Source of the DNA: Yoonia vestfoldensis DSM 16212
GTDB lineage: Bacteria; Pseudomonadota; Alphaproteobacteria; Rhodobacterales; Rhodobacteraceae
DNA: 64,000 nt
Direction: 5' to 3'
NCBI RefSeq assembly: GCF_000382265.1
Contig: NZ_KB907977.1
Coordinates: 124,001 to 188,000 of the forward strand
Part shown: positions 49,328 through 57,603 of the stretch, piece after piece
Numbering within the stretch: the first letter of the stretch is position 1
Layout of the letters: each line of letters begins with the position of its first letter
Made by a program: the position numbers and the translations under genes
Notes under the pieces: model-generated
What the model was told of the DNA's origin: nothing
Databases searched by the model: none
Seen by the model: the letters and a program-made list of their open reading frames with translations, nothing else

Positions 49328-50344
49328 ATGACACAGCCGACCTTCACCCCGCGCGTCTTTTCCGGGATCAAACCCTCGGGCGGCCTGCAACTGGGCAATT
49401 ATCTGGGGGCGATCAAGCGCTTTGTCGGCATGCAGGGCACGATGGAAACGATCTATTGCGTCGTCGATCTGCACGCGATCACCGTCTGGCAGGACCCCAA
49501 GGATCTGGCGCACGGCACGCGCGAGGTTGCGGCGGGCTATCTGGCGGCTGGCCTCGACCCTGCGAAATCCATCCTGTTCAACCAAAGCCGCGTGTCGGGC
49601 CATGCAGAGCTTGGCTGGATCTTCAACTGCGTCGCGCGCGTGGGCTGGATGAACCGCATGACCCAGTTCAAGGACAAGGCGGGGTCGAATGCGGAAAAGG
49701 TCTCGCTCGGGCTCTATGCCTATCCGTCGCTGATGGCCGCCGACATCCTGCTCTATCATGCGACCCATGTGCCCGTAGGCGAGGACCAGAAACAGCATGT
49801 GGAACTGACGCGCGACATCGCCGCCAAGTTCAACCACGATTACGGCGTCGATTTCTTTCCGCTGACCGAACCTGTCATCGACGGGCCGGCCACCCGCGTG
49901 ATGAACCTGCGCGACGGCACCAAGAAGATGTCGAAATCCGGCGAAAGCGACATGGAACGCATCAACATGCTTGATGATGCCGACACGATCGCCAAGAAGT
50001 TCAAGAAAGCAAAGACAGACCCCGCCCCCCTGCCCGAAACCGTCGAAGGGCTGAAAACCCGCCCCGAGGCGCGCAATCTGGTCGAAATCTACGCAGCCCT
50101 CGACGACACCACGCCAGAGGCTGTGATCGCGCAATATCCCGGTGCCGGCTGGGGCACGTTCAAGCCTGCGCTGGCAGATCTGGCGGTGGCGAAACTGGCC
50201 CCGATTTCGCAAGACATGGCGCGGTTCATGGACGACCCCGCCGAGATCGACCGCATCCTTGCGCAAGGGGCCGACAAGGCGCGCGCCATCGCGGAACCTG
50301 TGTTGCAGCGGACCTATGACATCGTGGGCCTGCTGCGCGGCTGA
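49328..50344 (+). CDS. trpS: Tryptophanyl-tRNA synthetase TrpS
   Basis: 338 aa class I aminoacyl-tRNA synthetase. Substrate pocket and HIGH-like motif in [24 protein letters not shown] loop in [13 protein letters not shown]. Typical dimeric bacterial length, complete ends. Confidence 0.97.
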   Translation: MTQPTFTPRVFSGIKPSGGLQLGNYLGAIKRFVGMQGTMETIYCVVDLHAITVWQDPKDLAHGTREVAAGYLAAGLDPAKSILFNQSRVSGHAELGWIFNCVARVGWMNRMTQFKDKAGSNAEKVSLGLYAYPSLMAADILLYHATHVPVGEDQKQHVELTRDIAAKFNHDYGVDFFPLTEPVIDGPATRVMNLRDGTKKMSKSGESDMERINMLDDADTIAKKFKKAKTDPAPLPETVEGLKTRPEARNLVEIYAALDDTTPEAVIAQYPGAGWGTFKPALADLAVAKLAPISQDMARFMDDPAEIDRILAQGADKARAIAEPVLQRTYDIVGLLRG

Positions 50345-50437
50345 TCTGCAAAGGCGCACAGGGGGCCTGTTTGTATGCCCGATGACGAAAGGGCGGAACA
50401 TGCCTATCCTGATAGCATAGCTGAAAGGATCGCCGCC

Positions 50438-50932
50438 ATGTCCGCCCCCGCCACCACCCGTATCGGTCACGTGCATCTGCGCGTCGCTGACCTTGACCGC
50501 GCAATTGCCTTTTACGGCGATGTTCTGGGATTTCACGTGACGCAGCGCTATGGCGCAGGTGCGGCCTTTCTGGCGGCGGGCGATTATCACCACCATATCG
50601 GGCTGAACACATGGGAAAGCCTTGGCGCCACGCCCCCACCCGCGGGACATACGGGCCTTTATCACACCGCGATCCTGTACCCTGACCGTGCGTCGTTGGG
50701 GGCCGCCATCGCGCGGGTTCTGGCGGCAGGGATCCCGCTGGACGGTGCCGCTGATCACGGTGTGAGCGAAGCGGTCTATCTGCGTGATCCGGACAAGAAC
50801 GGTGTCGAGCTTTACGTCGACAAGCCGCAGGCGGACTGGCCGCGCGATGCGACAGGCGCGCTGCGTATGGTCAATGACAGGCTGGACGTGCAGGCCTTGA
50901 TCGCTCTCGCGCCAAAGCTGTCACAAAATTGA
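50438..50932 (+). CDS. VOC-family metalloenzyme (glyoxalase/extradiol dioxygenase fold)
   Basis: 164 aa. N-terminal beta-alpha-beta module THIRVADLDRAIAFY-type (GHVHLRVADLDRAIAFYGDV) with a metal His, and a second His in HHHIGLN, TGLYHTAILY and Glu in NGVELYVD. Resembles short catechol-2,3-dioxygenase or glyoxalase-like proteins of unknown substrate. GAAAGGAT upstream of ATG 50438; an earlier in-frame ATG at 50375 has no such site. Confidence 0.85.
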   Translation: MSAPATTRIGHVHLRVADLDRAIAFYGDVLGFHVTQRYGAGAAFLAAGDYHHHIGLNTWESLGATPPPAGHTGLYHTAILYPDRASLGAAIARVLAAGIPLDGAADHGVSEAVYLRDPDKNGVELYVDKPQADWPRDATGALRMVNDRLDVQALIALAPKLSQN

Positions 50933-51029
50933 ATCGGGCCGATGGGACCTTGCTATTGCGCGGCATGGATTCGCTCTGCTCTGCCCCGGCTCGGTGTCAT
51001 CCCGCCCCTTTGGCGCCCCGGTCTTGCAG

Positions 51030-51058
51030 GCACCCGGTGTTTCCCCGGCACCGGGTGC
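51030..51058. promoter_or_regulatory. Perfect 10-bp hairpin upstream of the universal stress protein
   Basis: GCACCCGGTG (51030-51039) and CACCGGGTGC (51049-51058) form a 10-bp stem with a 9-base loop. Could terminate the VOC transcript, or serve as an operator for the downstream gene. It is not followed by a T-run. Confidence 0.55.
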
Positions 51059-51124
51059 CGACGCAGCCGCCCGTTGCCAGTGCCATTGTCCTGCTGCACT
51101 ATGCCCCCGAACAGGAGAATGAAC

Positions 51125-51580
51125 ATGCGCAAGTTTCTGGTGGTGCTGGATGACAGCCGCGAATGTCTGAACGCGATGCGGTTCGCCGCGATGCGCGCTG
51201 CACGGTCGGGCGGCGGTGTGACCATTCTGTCGGTGATCCCGCCCGATGAATTCAACCACTGGATCGGCGTCGGAGAAATCATGCGCGCCGAAGCCCGCGA
51301 ACGGATTGAGGTGCATTACGAGGTTTTCGCGAAATGGATGCGCGACAAGCAGAACGTCCACCCCGAACTGATCATCCGCGAAGGCGAACCGCTGGACGAG
51401 ATCATCGCCCAGATCACCGAAGACCCCGAAATCGGCGTGCTGGTGCTCGGCGCGGGCAGCGACAACAAGGGCCCCGGCCCGCTGGTCACGCAACTCAGCC
51501 GTCAGGCAGGCAGCCTGCCGGTGCCGATCACCATCGTGCCGGGCGATCTGTCCAAGGAACGGCTCGAATCGATCACGTGA
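51125..51580 (+). CDS. Universal stress protein
   Basis: 151 aa UspA-domain protein. N-terminal RKFLVVLDDSRECLNAMRFA gives the ATP-site Asp; the C-terminal LVLGAGSDNKGPGPLVTQL and PVPITIVPG are the usual Gly-rich and strand elements. Probable stress role, no partner adjacent. ATG 51125 has GGAG at good spacing; ATG 51119 is too close to it. Confidence 0.88.
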   Translation: MRKFLVVLDDSRECLNAMRFAAMRAARSGGGVTILSVIPPDEFNHWIGVGEIMRAEARERIEVHYEVFAKWMRDKQNVHPELIIREGEPLDEIIAQITEDPEIGVLVLGAGSDNKGPGPLVTQLSRQAGSLPVPITIVPGDLSKERLESIT

Positions 51581-51591
51581 CGGCAGAGCAA

Positions 51592-51608
51592 TTTAGAATC
51601 ATTCCAAA
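51592..51608 (+). promoter_or_regulatory. Irr (ICE) box upstream of nfu
   Basis: TTTAGAA (51592-51598), TCA, TTCCAAA (51602-51608) matches the alphaproteobacterial iron control element TTTAGAA-N3-TTCTAAA in 13 of 14 positions. It lies three bases upstream of a good -35, which suits an iron-responsive regulator of Fe-S assembly. Confidence 0.75.
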
Positions 51609-51611
51609 TCC

Positions 51612-51640
51612 TTGACAGATCGCGCCCCGATGCGCATATT
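51612..51640 (+). promoter_or_regulatory. Sigma-70 promoter of nfu
   Basis: TTGACA (51612-51617), 17 bases, CATATT (51635-51640). Perfect -35 and 4 of 6 matches in the -10; the start codon of nfu is 28 bases downstream. Confidence 0.7.
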
Positions 51641-51667
51641 CGTAGCCTGACACAGAAGGTCCGCACC

Positions 51668-52231
51668 ATGTTTATCCAGACCGAATCGACCCCTAATCCC
51701 GCGACGCTGAAATTCTTGCCGGGCCAAAATGTGCTCGAAGTCGGCACCGCCGATTTCCCGAGCGTGGAAGCCGCACAGAATTCGCCCCTCGCCCAGCGCA
51801 TCTTTGCGACCGGCGGCGTGTCGGGTGTGTTCTTCGGGATCGACTTCGTGACCGTGACGAAAAGCGATGACGTGGAATGGGACCATATCAAGCCAGGCAT
51901 CCTTGGCGCGATCATGGAACATTACCAGTCGGGCCAATCAGTCATGGCCGCCGACCATAAACCCGTCAGCGGCCATGCAGACCACAGCGGCGAAGATGCC
52001 GAGATCGTCACCCAGATCAAGGAATTGCTGGACACCCGCGTCCGCCCTGCGGTGGCGCAGGACGGCGGCGACATCACCTTCCACGGCTTTGACCGTGGCA
52101 TCGTCTATCTGCATATGCAGGGCGCCTGCGCCGGTTGCCCGTCCTCTACGCTGACGCTGAAGATGGGCATCGAGAACCTGCTGCGCCACTACATCCCCGA
52201 GGTGATCGAGGTGCGGCCAGTTGCCGCCTGA
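51668..52231 (+). CDS. Nfu-type iron-sulfur cluster carrier
   Basis: 187 aa. Nfu_N domain (MFIQTESTPNPATLKFLPGQ) at residues 1-90, a His-rich linker (ADHKPVSGHADHSGED), then the NifU-like C-terminal domain with the cluster-binding CxxC in GACAGCPSS at about 155-163. Delivers [4Fe-4S] clusters to client enzymes. Iron control by Irr is predicted from the box just upstream. tsaB begins inside its 3' end. Confidence 0.95.
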   Translation: MFIQTESTPNPATLKFLPGQNVLEVGTADFPSVEAAQNSPLAQRIFATGGVSGVFFGIDFVTVTKSDDVEWDHIKPGILGAIMEHYQSGQSVMAADHKPVSGHADHSGEDAEIVTQIKELLDTRVRPAVAQDGGDITFHGFDRGIVYLHMQGACAGCPSSTLTLKMGIENLLRHYIPEVIEVRPVAA

Positions 52232-52805
52232 CACCAGACTGATCGCATTCGACACATCGGCGGCGCATTGCGCCGCCGCTTTGCTGTTGGGCGACCGTAT
52301 CGTCACCCGCGTCGATGACATGGCCAAGGGACAGGCCGAACATCTGATGCCGATGCTGGAGGAAATGCTCGCCGCCGAAGGGCTGGGATGGCGCGATCTG
52401 GATGGAATCGGCGTCGGCACCGGGCCGGGCAATTTTACGGGTATCCGCATTTCGGTCAGCGCGGCGCGTGGTCTGGCCTTGGGGCTGGGCAAGCCTGCGG
52501 TGGGTGTGTCGGTGTTCGACACGACACGGCAGCTGTCCGGTTGGGCGCAGGTCGCAGTGCCTGCGCCGCGCGATCAGGCTTATCTGATGGATTTCGACCG
52601 CGCGGCCACGCCGGTCCTCGTCGCTTCGGCGGCCTTGGGCGCCGTGGCGCTGTCGACCGAACACAGCCCCGAAGCGCATATCGGTTGCATGGCACAGATC
52701 GCGGCAGGCCGGATCGGCGGGGACAATCCCCGCCCTACCCCGCTTTATGTCCGCCCCGCCGATGCCGCCCCCGCGCGGGATGCAGCACCTGTGATCCTGC
52801 CATGA
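52221..52805 (+). CDS. tsaB: tRNA threonylcarbamoyladenosine biosynthesis protein TsaB
   Basis: 194 aa partner of TsaD in making t6A37 on ANN-decoding tRNAs. Signatures: LIAFDTSAAHCAAALL at the N-terminus and GIGVGTGPGNFTGIRISVSA. The start must be TTG at 52221, because an in-frame stop lies at 52203 and no ATG/GTG precedes the conserved N-terminus; it overlaps nfu by 11 bases. rimI follows by ATGA. Confidence 0.93.
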   Translation: MPPDTRLIAFDTSAAHCAAALLLGDRIVTRVDDMAKGQAEHLMPMLEEMLAAEGLGWRDLDGIGVGTGPGNFTGIRISVSAARGLALGLGKPAVGVSVFDTTRQLSGWAQVAVPAPRDQAYLMDFDRAATPVLVASAALGAVALSTEHSPEAHIGCMAQIAAGRIGGDNPRPTPLYVRPADAAPARDAAPVILP

Positions 52806-53221
52806 CGCCAGAGGCGCTGGCCAAGCTCCACGCCGCGGCTTTTTCGAGCATGCGCACATGGTCAGCGACGGAATTCCGCGACCTTCTGAACCAGCCGGGT
52901 GCGATCCTTGCGGGTGATGACCGCGCCTTTGCCCTGCTGCGCGTGACGCTGGACGAGGCCGAGGTGCTGACTGTCGCCACCGCCCCCGCGTATCGCCGCA
53001 AAGGGCTGGCGCGCTCCACACTGGCGCAGGCCGAACAGGCGGCAAAGGCGGCGGGCGCAAACGTGGTCTTTCTAGAGGTCGCCGAGGACAACCAGGCCGC
53101 GCGCGCCCTTTATGCGCAGGCGGGCTATGCCCAGATCGGCCGACGGCCGGGATATTATCTGCCCAAAGATGCAGCACCGGTCGCGGCACTTGTGCTACGC
53201 AAGGCGCTGAGCGCGCCATAA
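52802..53221 (+). CDS. rimI: GNAT acetyltransferase, RimI-like
   Basis: 139 aa GNAT fold; the acetyl-CoA motif AYRRKGLARSTLAQAEQAA is near residue 62-80, then FLEVAEDNQAARALYAQAGY typical of ribosomal-protein alanine acetyltransferase RimI. Next to tsaB with an ATGA overlap, the usual bacterial order. Substrate (S18) is inferred. Confidence 0.9.
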   Translation: MTPEALAKLHAAAFSSMRTWSATEFRDLLNQPGAILAGDDRAFALLRVTLDEAEVLTVATAPAYRRKGLARSTLAQAEQAAKAAGANVVFLEVAEDNQAARALYAQAGYAQIGRRPGYYLPKDAAPVAALVLRKALSAP

Positions 53222-53408
53222 CGCCGCGTCAGGCACAAAACGCGCGATCAATCCTGTGACAGATGCCCGTTTTCGCACAAAAACCAGTTGATCTTCGCCG
53301 CGCGGCCATGCCTTATCTTGCGATGGCCCGACACTGATCGGCTCGGTAATCAACAGAAGGCGCGGGCTGACAGCCGGTTGGACTTCGCAAACGACTTGGG
53401 AGACTACA
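53222..53408. other. Intergenic region upstream of the nucleoside ABC operon
   Basis: 187 bases containing no gene. A promoter for the BMP operon is expected; TATCTT at 53314-53319 could be a -10, but no well-spaced -35 was found. No operator recognised. Confidence 0.4.
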
Positions 53409-54404
53409 ATGACCATGATGCATAAATTTCTTGGCGCTTCGGCGGCGCTGGCGCTGACGGCGGGTGCCGCGATGGCCGATCCTGCGATCCTGTTCGATCT
53501 GGGTGGCAAGTTCGACAAATCCTTCAACGAAAGCGCCTATAACGGGGCCGAGCGTTGGGCGACAGAAACCGGCGGCGCCTATGCCGAGGTCGAAATCCAG
53601 TCCGATGCGCAGCGCGAACAGGCAATCCGCCGCTTTGCCGAGGCAGGCGCCAACCCGATCGTCATGGCCGGTTTCGCTTGGGCCAGCGCGCTGGAACGGA
53701 TCGCACCTGATTATCCAGACACCCGCTTTACGATCATCGACATGGTCGTGGACGCACCGAACGTCCGGTCCGTCGTGTTCAACGAACATGAAGGGTCCTA
53801 TCTGGTCGGCATGCTGGCCGCGATGGCATCCGAGACCGGCACCGTGTCCTTTATCGGCGGTATGGACATCCCGCTGATCCGCAAGTTCGGCTGCGGCTAT
53901 GCCCAGGGCGTCAAGGCCGTGAACCCCGATGCGACCGTCATCGCCAACATGACCGGCACGACACCCGCCGCATGGAACGATCCGGTCCGCGGGTCGGAAC
54001 TGACGCTGGCGCAGATCAGCCAAGGGTCTGACGTTGTATTCGCTGCCGCTGGCGGCACCGGGGTGGGCGTTCTGCAAACCGCAGCCGACAGCGACATCCT
54101 GTCGATCGGCGTCGATGCCAACCAGAACTTCCTGCACCCCGGCGAAGTCCTGACCTCGATGCTCAAGCGCGTGGACAATGCTGTTTATGAGGCGTTCACC
54201 CAGGGCGAAGCGCTGGAAACAGGCTTCAACGTCATGGGGATCGCGAACGAAGGTGTGGGTTATGCGCTGGATGAATTCAACGCCGACCTGATCACAGCCG
54301 ACATGCAGGCCGCCGTGGATGCCGCCGCCGCCGAAATCGCGGCCGGAACCTTGATGGTCCATGATTACACATCCGACGAAAGCTGCCCTGCCCTGACGTT
54401 CTAA
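53409..54404 (+). CDS. BMP-family ABC transporter substrate-binding protein
   Basis: 331 aa periplasmic protein with signal peptide MTMMHKFLGASAALALTAGA. The Bmp/Med domain begins DPAILFDLGGKFDKSFNESA and includes FIGGMDIPLIRKFGCGY and SIGVDANQ. Family members bind nucleosides or purines. Encoded first in the operon, followed by an attenuator, so more of it is likely made than of the membrane parts. GGGAG before the ATG. Confidence 0.92.
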   Translation: MTMMHKFLGASAALALTAGAAMADPAILFDLGGKFDKSFNESAYNGAERWATETGGAYAEVEIQSDAQREQAIRRFAEAGANPIVMAGFAWASALERIAPDYPDTRFTIIDMVVDAPNVRSVVFNEHEGSYLVGMLAAMASETGTVSFIGGMDIPLIRKFGCGYAQGVKAVNPDATVIANMTGTTPAAWNDPVRGSELTLAQISQGSDVVFAAAGGTGVGVLQTAADSDILSIGVDANQNFLHPGEVLTSMLKRVDNAVYEAFTQGEALETGFNVMGIANEGVGYALDEFNADLITADMQAAVDAAAAEIAAGTLMVHDYTSDESCPALTF

Positions 54405-54430
54405 GACGCCCCTCAGGCCACAACAGACAG

Positions 54431-54463
54431 GGCCGCGCTGATATTCATCCGCGCGGCCTTTTT
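54431..54463 (+). terminator. Terminator/attenuator after the binding-protein gene
   Basis: GGCCGCGC (54431-54438), a 12-base loop, GCGCGGCC (54451-54458), then TTTTT (54459-54463). A textbook intrinsic terminator between the binding protein and ATPase genes; partial read-through would supply the downstream genes. Confidence 0.85.
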
Positions 54464-54482
54464 GCATAAAAACAGGTGCCGC

Positions 54483-56087
54483 ATGACCGCCACAGCCCCC
54501 GCCATCGAACTCAAAGGCATCTCCAAGGCTTTCGGCCCGGTGCAGGCCAACAAGGATATTTCCATCCGCGTCATGCCCGGCACGATCCACGGGATCATCG
54601 GCGAAAATGGCGCGGGCAAATCGACGCTGATGTCGATCCTCTACGGCTTCTACAAGGCCGACAAAGGCGAGATTTTCATCGCCGGCAAAAAGACCAATAT
54701 CACCGACAGCCAGGCCGCGATTGCCGCAGGCATCGGCATGGTGTTCCAGCATTTCAAGCTGGTCGAGAATTTCACCGTCCTTGAAAACATCATCCTCGGG
54801 GCCGAGGACAGCGGGTTGCTGCGCCCCTCTCTGGCGCGCGCGCGGCGCGAATTGAAGGCGCTGGCGGAGGAATACGAACTCAACGTCGATCCCGATGCGG
54901 TGATCGAGGATGTGGGCGTCGGCATGCAGCAGCGTGTCGAGATCCTCAAAGCCTTGTACCGGCAGGCCGACATCCTGATTCTGGACGAACCCACCGGCGT
55001 GCTGACCCCCGCCGAGGCGGACCATCTGTTCCGCATCCTTGAAAACCTGCGCCGCGAAGGCAAGACGATCATCCTGATCACGCATAAGCTGCGCGAAATC
55101 ATGGATATCACCGACACCGTCAGCGTGATGCGCCGGGGCGAGATGACGGCGACCGTCAAGACATCCGAAACCAGCCCCGCGGAACTGGCCGAACTGATGG
55201 TCGGGCGCAAGGTGCTGTTGCGTGTGGACAAGACACCGCCGGTAATCGGGCGCAAGATATTGGAAGTGCGCGACCTGAACGTCACCGACGCCAAGGGCGT
55301 CCACCGCGTCAAAGGCGTCAGTTTCGATGTGCATGCGGGCGAGATTCTGGGCATCGCCGGGGTCGCAGGCAATGGGCAATCCGAATTGCTGGAGGTGCTG
55401 GGCGGCTATGAAAAGGCCACCGGCAGCGTGCGGATGAACGGCGAGGACATTGACCTGACCGGCGCGCGGTCTGACGGGCAAAGCAGGCGCGCGCGCGGCA
55501 TCGCCCATGTCCCCGAGGACCGCCAGCGCGAAGGGCTGATCATGGATTTCCACGCTTGGGAAAACACCGCTTTTGGCTATCACAATGACGCGCGCTATCA
55601 ACGCTCGAAGCTGTTTATGGACAACCAGGCGATCCTGAAGGACACCGAGGACAAGATGGCCCGTTTCGACGTGCGCCCGCCTGATCCGAAACTAGCGGCG
55701 AAAAACTTTTCCGGCGGCAACCAGCAGAAAATCGTCCTTGCCCGCGAGATCGAGCGCAACCCCGACCTGCTGTTGATCGGCCAGCCCACACGCGGCGTCG
55801 ATATCGGCGCGATCGAGTTCATCCACCAGCAGATTGTTGCACTAAGGGATCAGGGCAAGGCAATCTTGCTGGTTTCGGTCGAGTTGGAGGAAATTTTGTC
55901 CCTTTCGGACCGGATCGCCGTTATGTTCGACGGAAAAATGATGGGCGAGCGGATGCCACAAGAAACGAACGAGAAAGAACTGGGTCTGCTAATGGCTGGC
56001 ATGACGACCGAGCCTGCAGGTGGTCCATTTCAGGCGGTTGCCGACAACCTTGCCTATGCCGGCGGCGACACCGGCAAGGGGGCCTGA
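54483..56087 (+). CDS. Nucleoside ABC transporter, double ATPase
   Basis: 534 aa with two ATP-binding domains as in RbsA. First half: Walker A IIGENGAGKSTLMSIL, Walker B ILILDEPTGVLTP. Second half: degenerate Walker A IAGVAGNGQSELLEVLGG and signature NFSGGNQQKIVLARE. The asymmetry between the halves is normal for this class. Energises uptake through the two following permeases. AGGTG precedes ATG 54483. Confidence 0.94.
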   Translation: MTATAPAIELKGISKAFGPVQANKDISIRVMPGTIHGIIGENGAGKSTLMSILYGFYKADKGEIFIAGKKTNITDSQAAIAAGIGMVFQHFKLVENFTVLENIILGAEDSGLLRPSLARARRELKALAEEYELNVDPDAVIEDVGVGMQQRVEILKALYRQADILILDEPTGVLTPAEADHLFRILENLRREGKTIILITHKLREIMDITDTVSVMRRGEMTATVKTSETSPAELAELMVGRKVLLRVDKTPPVIGRKILEVRDLNVTDAKGVHRVKGVSFDVHAGEILGIAGVAGNGQSELLEVLGGYEKATGSVRMNGEDIDLTGARSDGQSRRARGIAHVPEDRQREGLIMDFHAWENTAFGYHNDARYQRSKLFMDNQAILKDTEDKMARFDVRPPDPKLAAKNFSGGNQQKIVLAREIERNPDLLLIGQPTRGVDIGAIEFIHQQIVALRDQGKAILLVSVELEEILSLSDRIAVMFDGKMMGERMPQETNEKELGLLMAGMTTEPAGGPFQAVADNLAYAGGDTGKGA

Positions 56088-56089
56088 GC

Positions 56090-57184
56090 ATGGACGTGAT
56101 GCCGAAATGGGCCGATGTGATCCTGATCCCGCTGATCTCGATCCTGCTGGCGGCGGTGCTGTCGGCGCTGGTGATCCTTGCTATCGGTGAAAACCCGTGG
56201 GCCGCGCTCAAGCTGATGGTCGAGGGTGCGCTGGGGTCCACCTATGGCTGGGGCTACACGCTGTATTACGCCACCAACTTCATCTTTACGGGCCTTGCCG
56301 TGTCCATCGCCTTCCATGCGCGGCTGTTCAACATCGGCGGCGAAGGTCAGGCCGTGCTGGGTGGCTTGGGCGTGGCGCTGGCCTGTCTTTACATCCCTTG
56401 GCCGCATTGGACGGTCGCGCTGCTGGGTGCCAGCCTGATGGCGGCGGCATTCGGTGCGGCATGGGCGGCGATCCCCGCCTTTTTGCAAGCGAAACGCGGC
56501 AGCCATATCGTGATCACCACGATCATGTTCAACTTCATCGCGGCGGCGCTGCTCAACTACCTGCTGATCGGCGCGCTGAAGGTGCCGGGGTCGATGGAAC
56601 CGGCCACCGCGACTTTCCCGCCCGCAACGCACCTGCCGTCATTTCAGGACATGTTCAATTTCGGCGAAACGACGTTTTTCCGTGGCGCACCGGCCAATGT
56701 CACCTTTTTCGTGGCGGTCGGCGCCTGTATCGCGCTTTGGGCGCTGATCTGGCGCACCCGGCTGGGGTATGAACTGCGGTCTTTCGGTCATTCGGAATCA
56801 GCCGCGAAATATGCGGGCATCAGCCCGACCAAGATTATCATGGTCACCATGCTCATTTCCGGCGGCTTGGCCGGCATGATGGCCATCAACAACGTGCAGG
56901 GCGAGGCCGAACGGCTGGTCCTGAACGCAGTGGAGGGGGCGGGCTTTATCGGCATCGCCGTCGCACTGATGGGGCGCAGCCATCCTTTCGGGGTATTGCT
57001 GGCGGCCCTTCTTTTCGGCTTCCTGTATCAAGGCGGCGCAGAACTCGCCCTATGGACGTCGATACCACGTGAACTGATCATCGTTATACAGGCTTTGGTG
57101 ATCCTGTTCACGGGCGCACTGGACAATATGGTGCGCATGCCGCTCGAGCGGCTGTTCCTGACAATGAGGAGAGCAAAACAATGA
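56090..57184 (+). CDS. Nucleoside ABC transporter permease 1
   Basis: 364 aa BPD_transp_2 membrane protein with about 9-10 helices. Family motifs: FNIGGEGQAVLGGLGVAL, ITTIMFNFIAAALLNYLL and SAAKYAGISPTKIIMVTMLI. Directly behind the ATPase; its stop overlaps the next small gene as ATGA. Confidence 0.93.
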   Translation: MDVMPKWADVILIPLISILLAAVLSALVILAIGENPWAALKLMVEGALGSTYGWGYTLYYATNFIFTGLAVSIAFHARLFNIGGEGQAVLGGLGVALACLYIPWPHWTVALLGASLMAAAFGAAWAAIPAFLQAKRGSHIVITTIMFNFIAAALLNYLLIGALKVPGSMEPATATFPPATHLPSFQDMFNFGETTFFRGAPANVTFFVAVGACIALWALIWRTRLGYELRSFGHSESAAKYAGISPTKIIMVTMLISGGLAGMMAINNVQGEAERLVLNAVEGAGFIGIAVALMGRSHPFGVLLAALLFGFLYQGGAELALWTSIPRELIIVIQALVILFTGALDNMVRMPLERLFLTMRRAKQ

Positions 57185-57603
57185 TGGCAGGACCTTTCAA
57201 GATCGGTGTCGAGGATGACACCGGCGCGGACCTCGGCTTTGTGCTGAGTTGTCTGGCGCTTGGCATGATCACGATGGACGAATTGCACCAGTGGATTCAC
57301 CATGTGATCGCGCAAACCCCCGGTGGCGACGTGCCGCCGCATCTGGTGGCGTTGCTCGCGGTCAAGAACCGCGCCAACGTGTTCCGCCCGAACGAGGCCG
57401 TGATGCGCCGCATCCCGCATGATCCGTTCATCACCGATGACCGGTTCGACGCGATGCTGGGCTTGCAGTTCTTCATGCGCCGCGACAAGCCGCAGGTGAA
57501 CGACATCACCCAGGCCGAGGCCGAGGCCGCCCTGCGCCGCAACCCCGAAGTCGCCGACCGCTTCTTCGCGCTGTTTCCTTTCCTGATGGAGGCTGTTGCC
57601 TAA
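57181..57603 (+). CDS. Unknown small protein inside the nucleoside transporter operon
   Basis: 140 aa soluble protein, no signal or membrane segment. MMAGPFKIGVEDDTGADLGF, CLALGMITMDELHQWIHHVI and FDAMLGLQFFMRRDKPQVND are notable. No known domain recognised. Coupled to permease 1 by ATGA and abutting permease 2 (TAA then ATG), so it is strictly co-expressed. A role in transporter assembly or nucleotide metabolism is plausible but unproven. Confidence 0.75.
   Translation: MMAGPFKIGVEDDTGADLGFVLSCLALGMITMDELHQWIHHVIAQTPGGDVPPHLVALLAVKNRANVFRPNEAVMRRIPHDPFITDDRFDAMLGLQFFMRRDKPQVNDITQAEAEAALRRNPEVADRFFALFPFLMEAVA

Noticed and set aside
49235..50758. A longer upstream extension of the rhomboid-fold gene
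   Set aside because: The extension runs antisense through trpS. The real start is the ATG at 49234, which opens a sensible membrane protein.
53313..55601. A very long open frame on the minus strand opposite the nucleoside transporter genes
   Set aside because: It is the mirror of two well-identified plus-strand genes; long antisense frames are expected in high-GC DNA and it shows no family motif.
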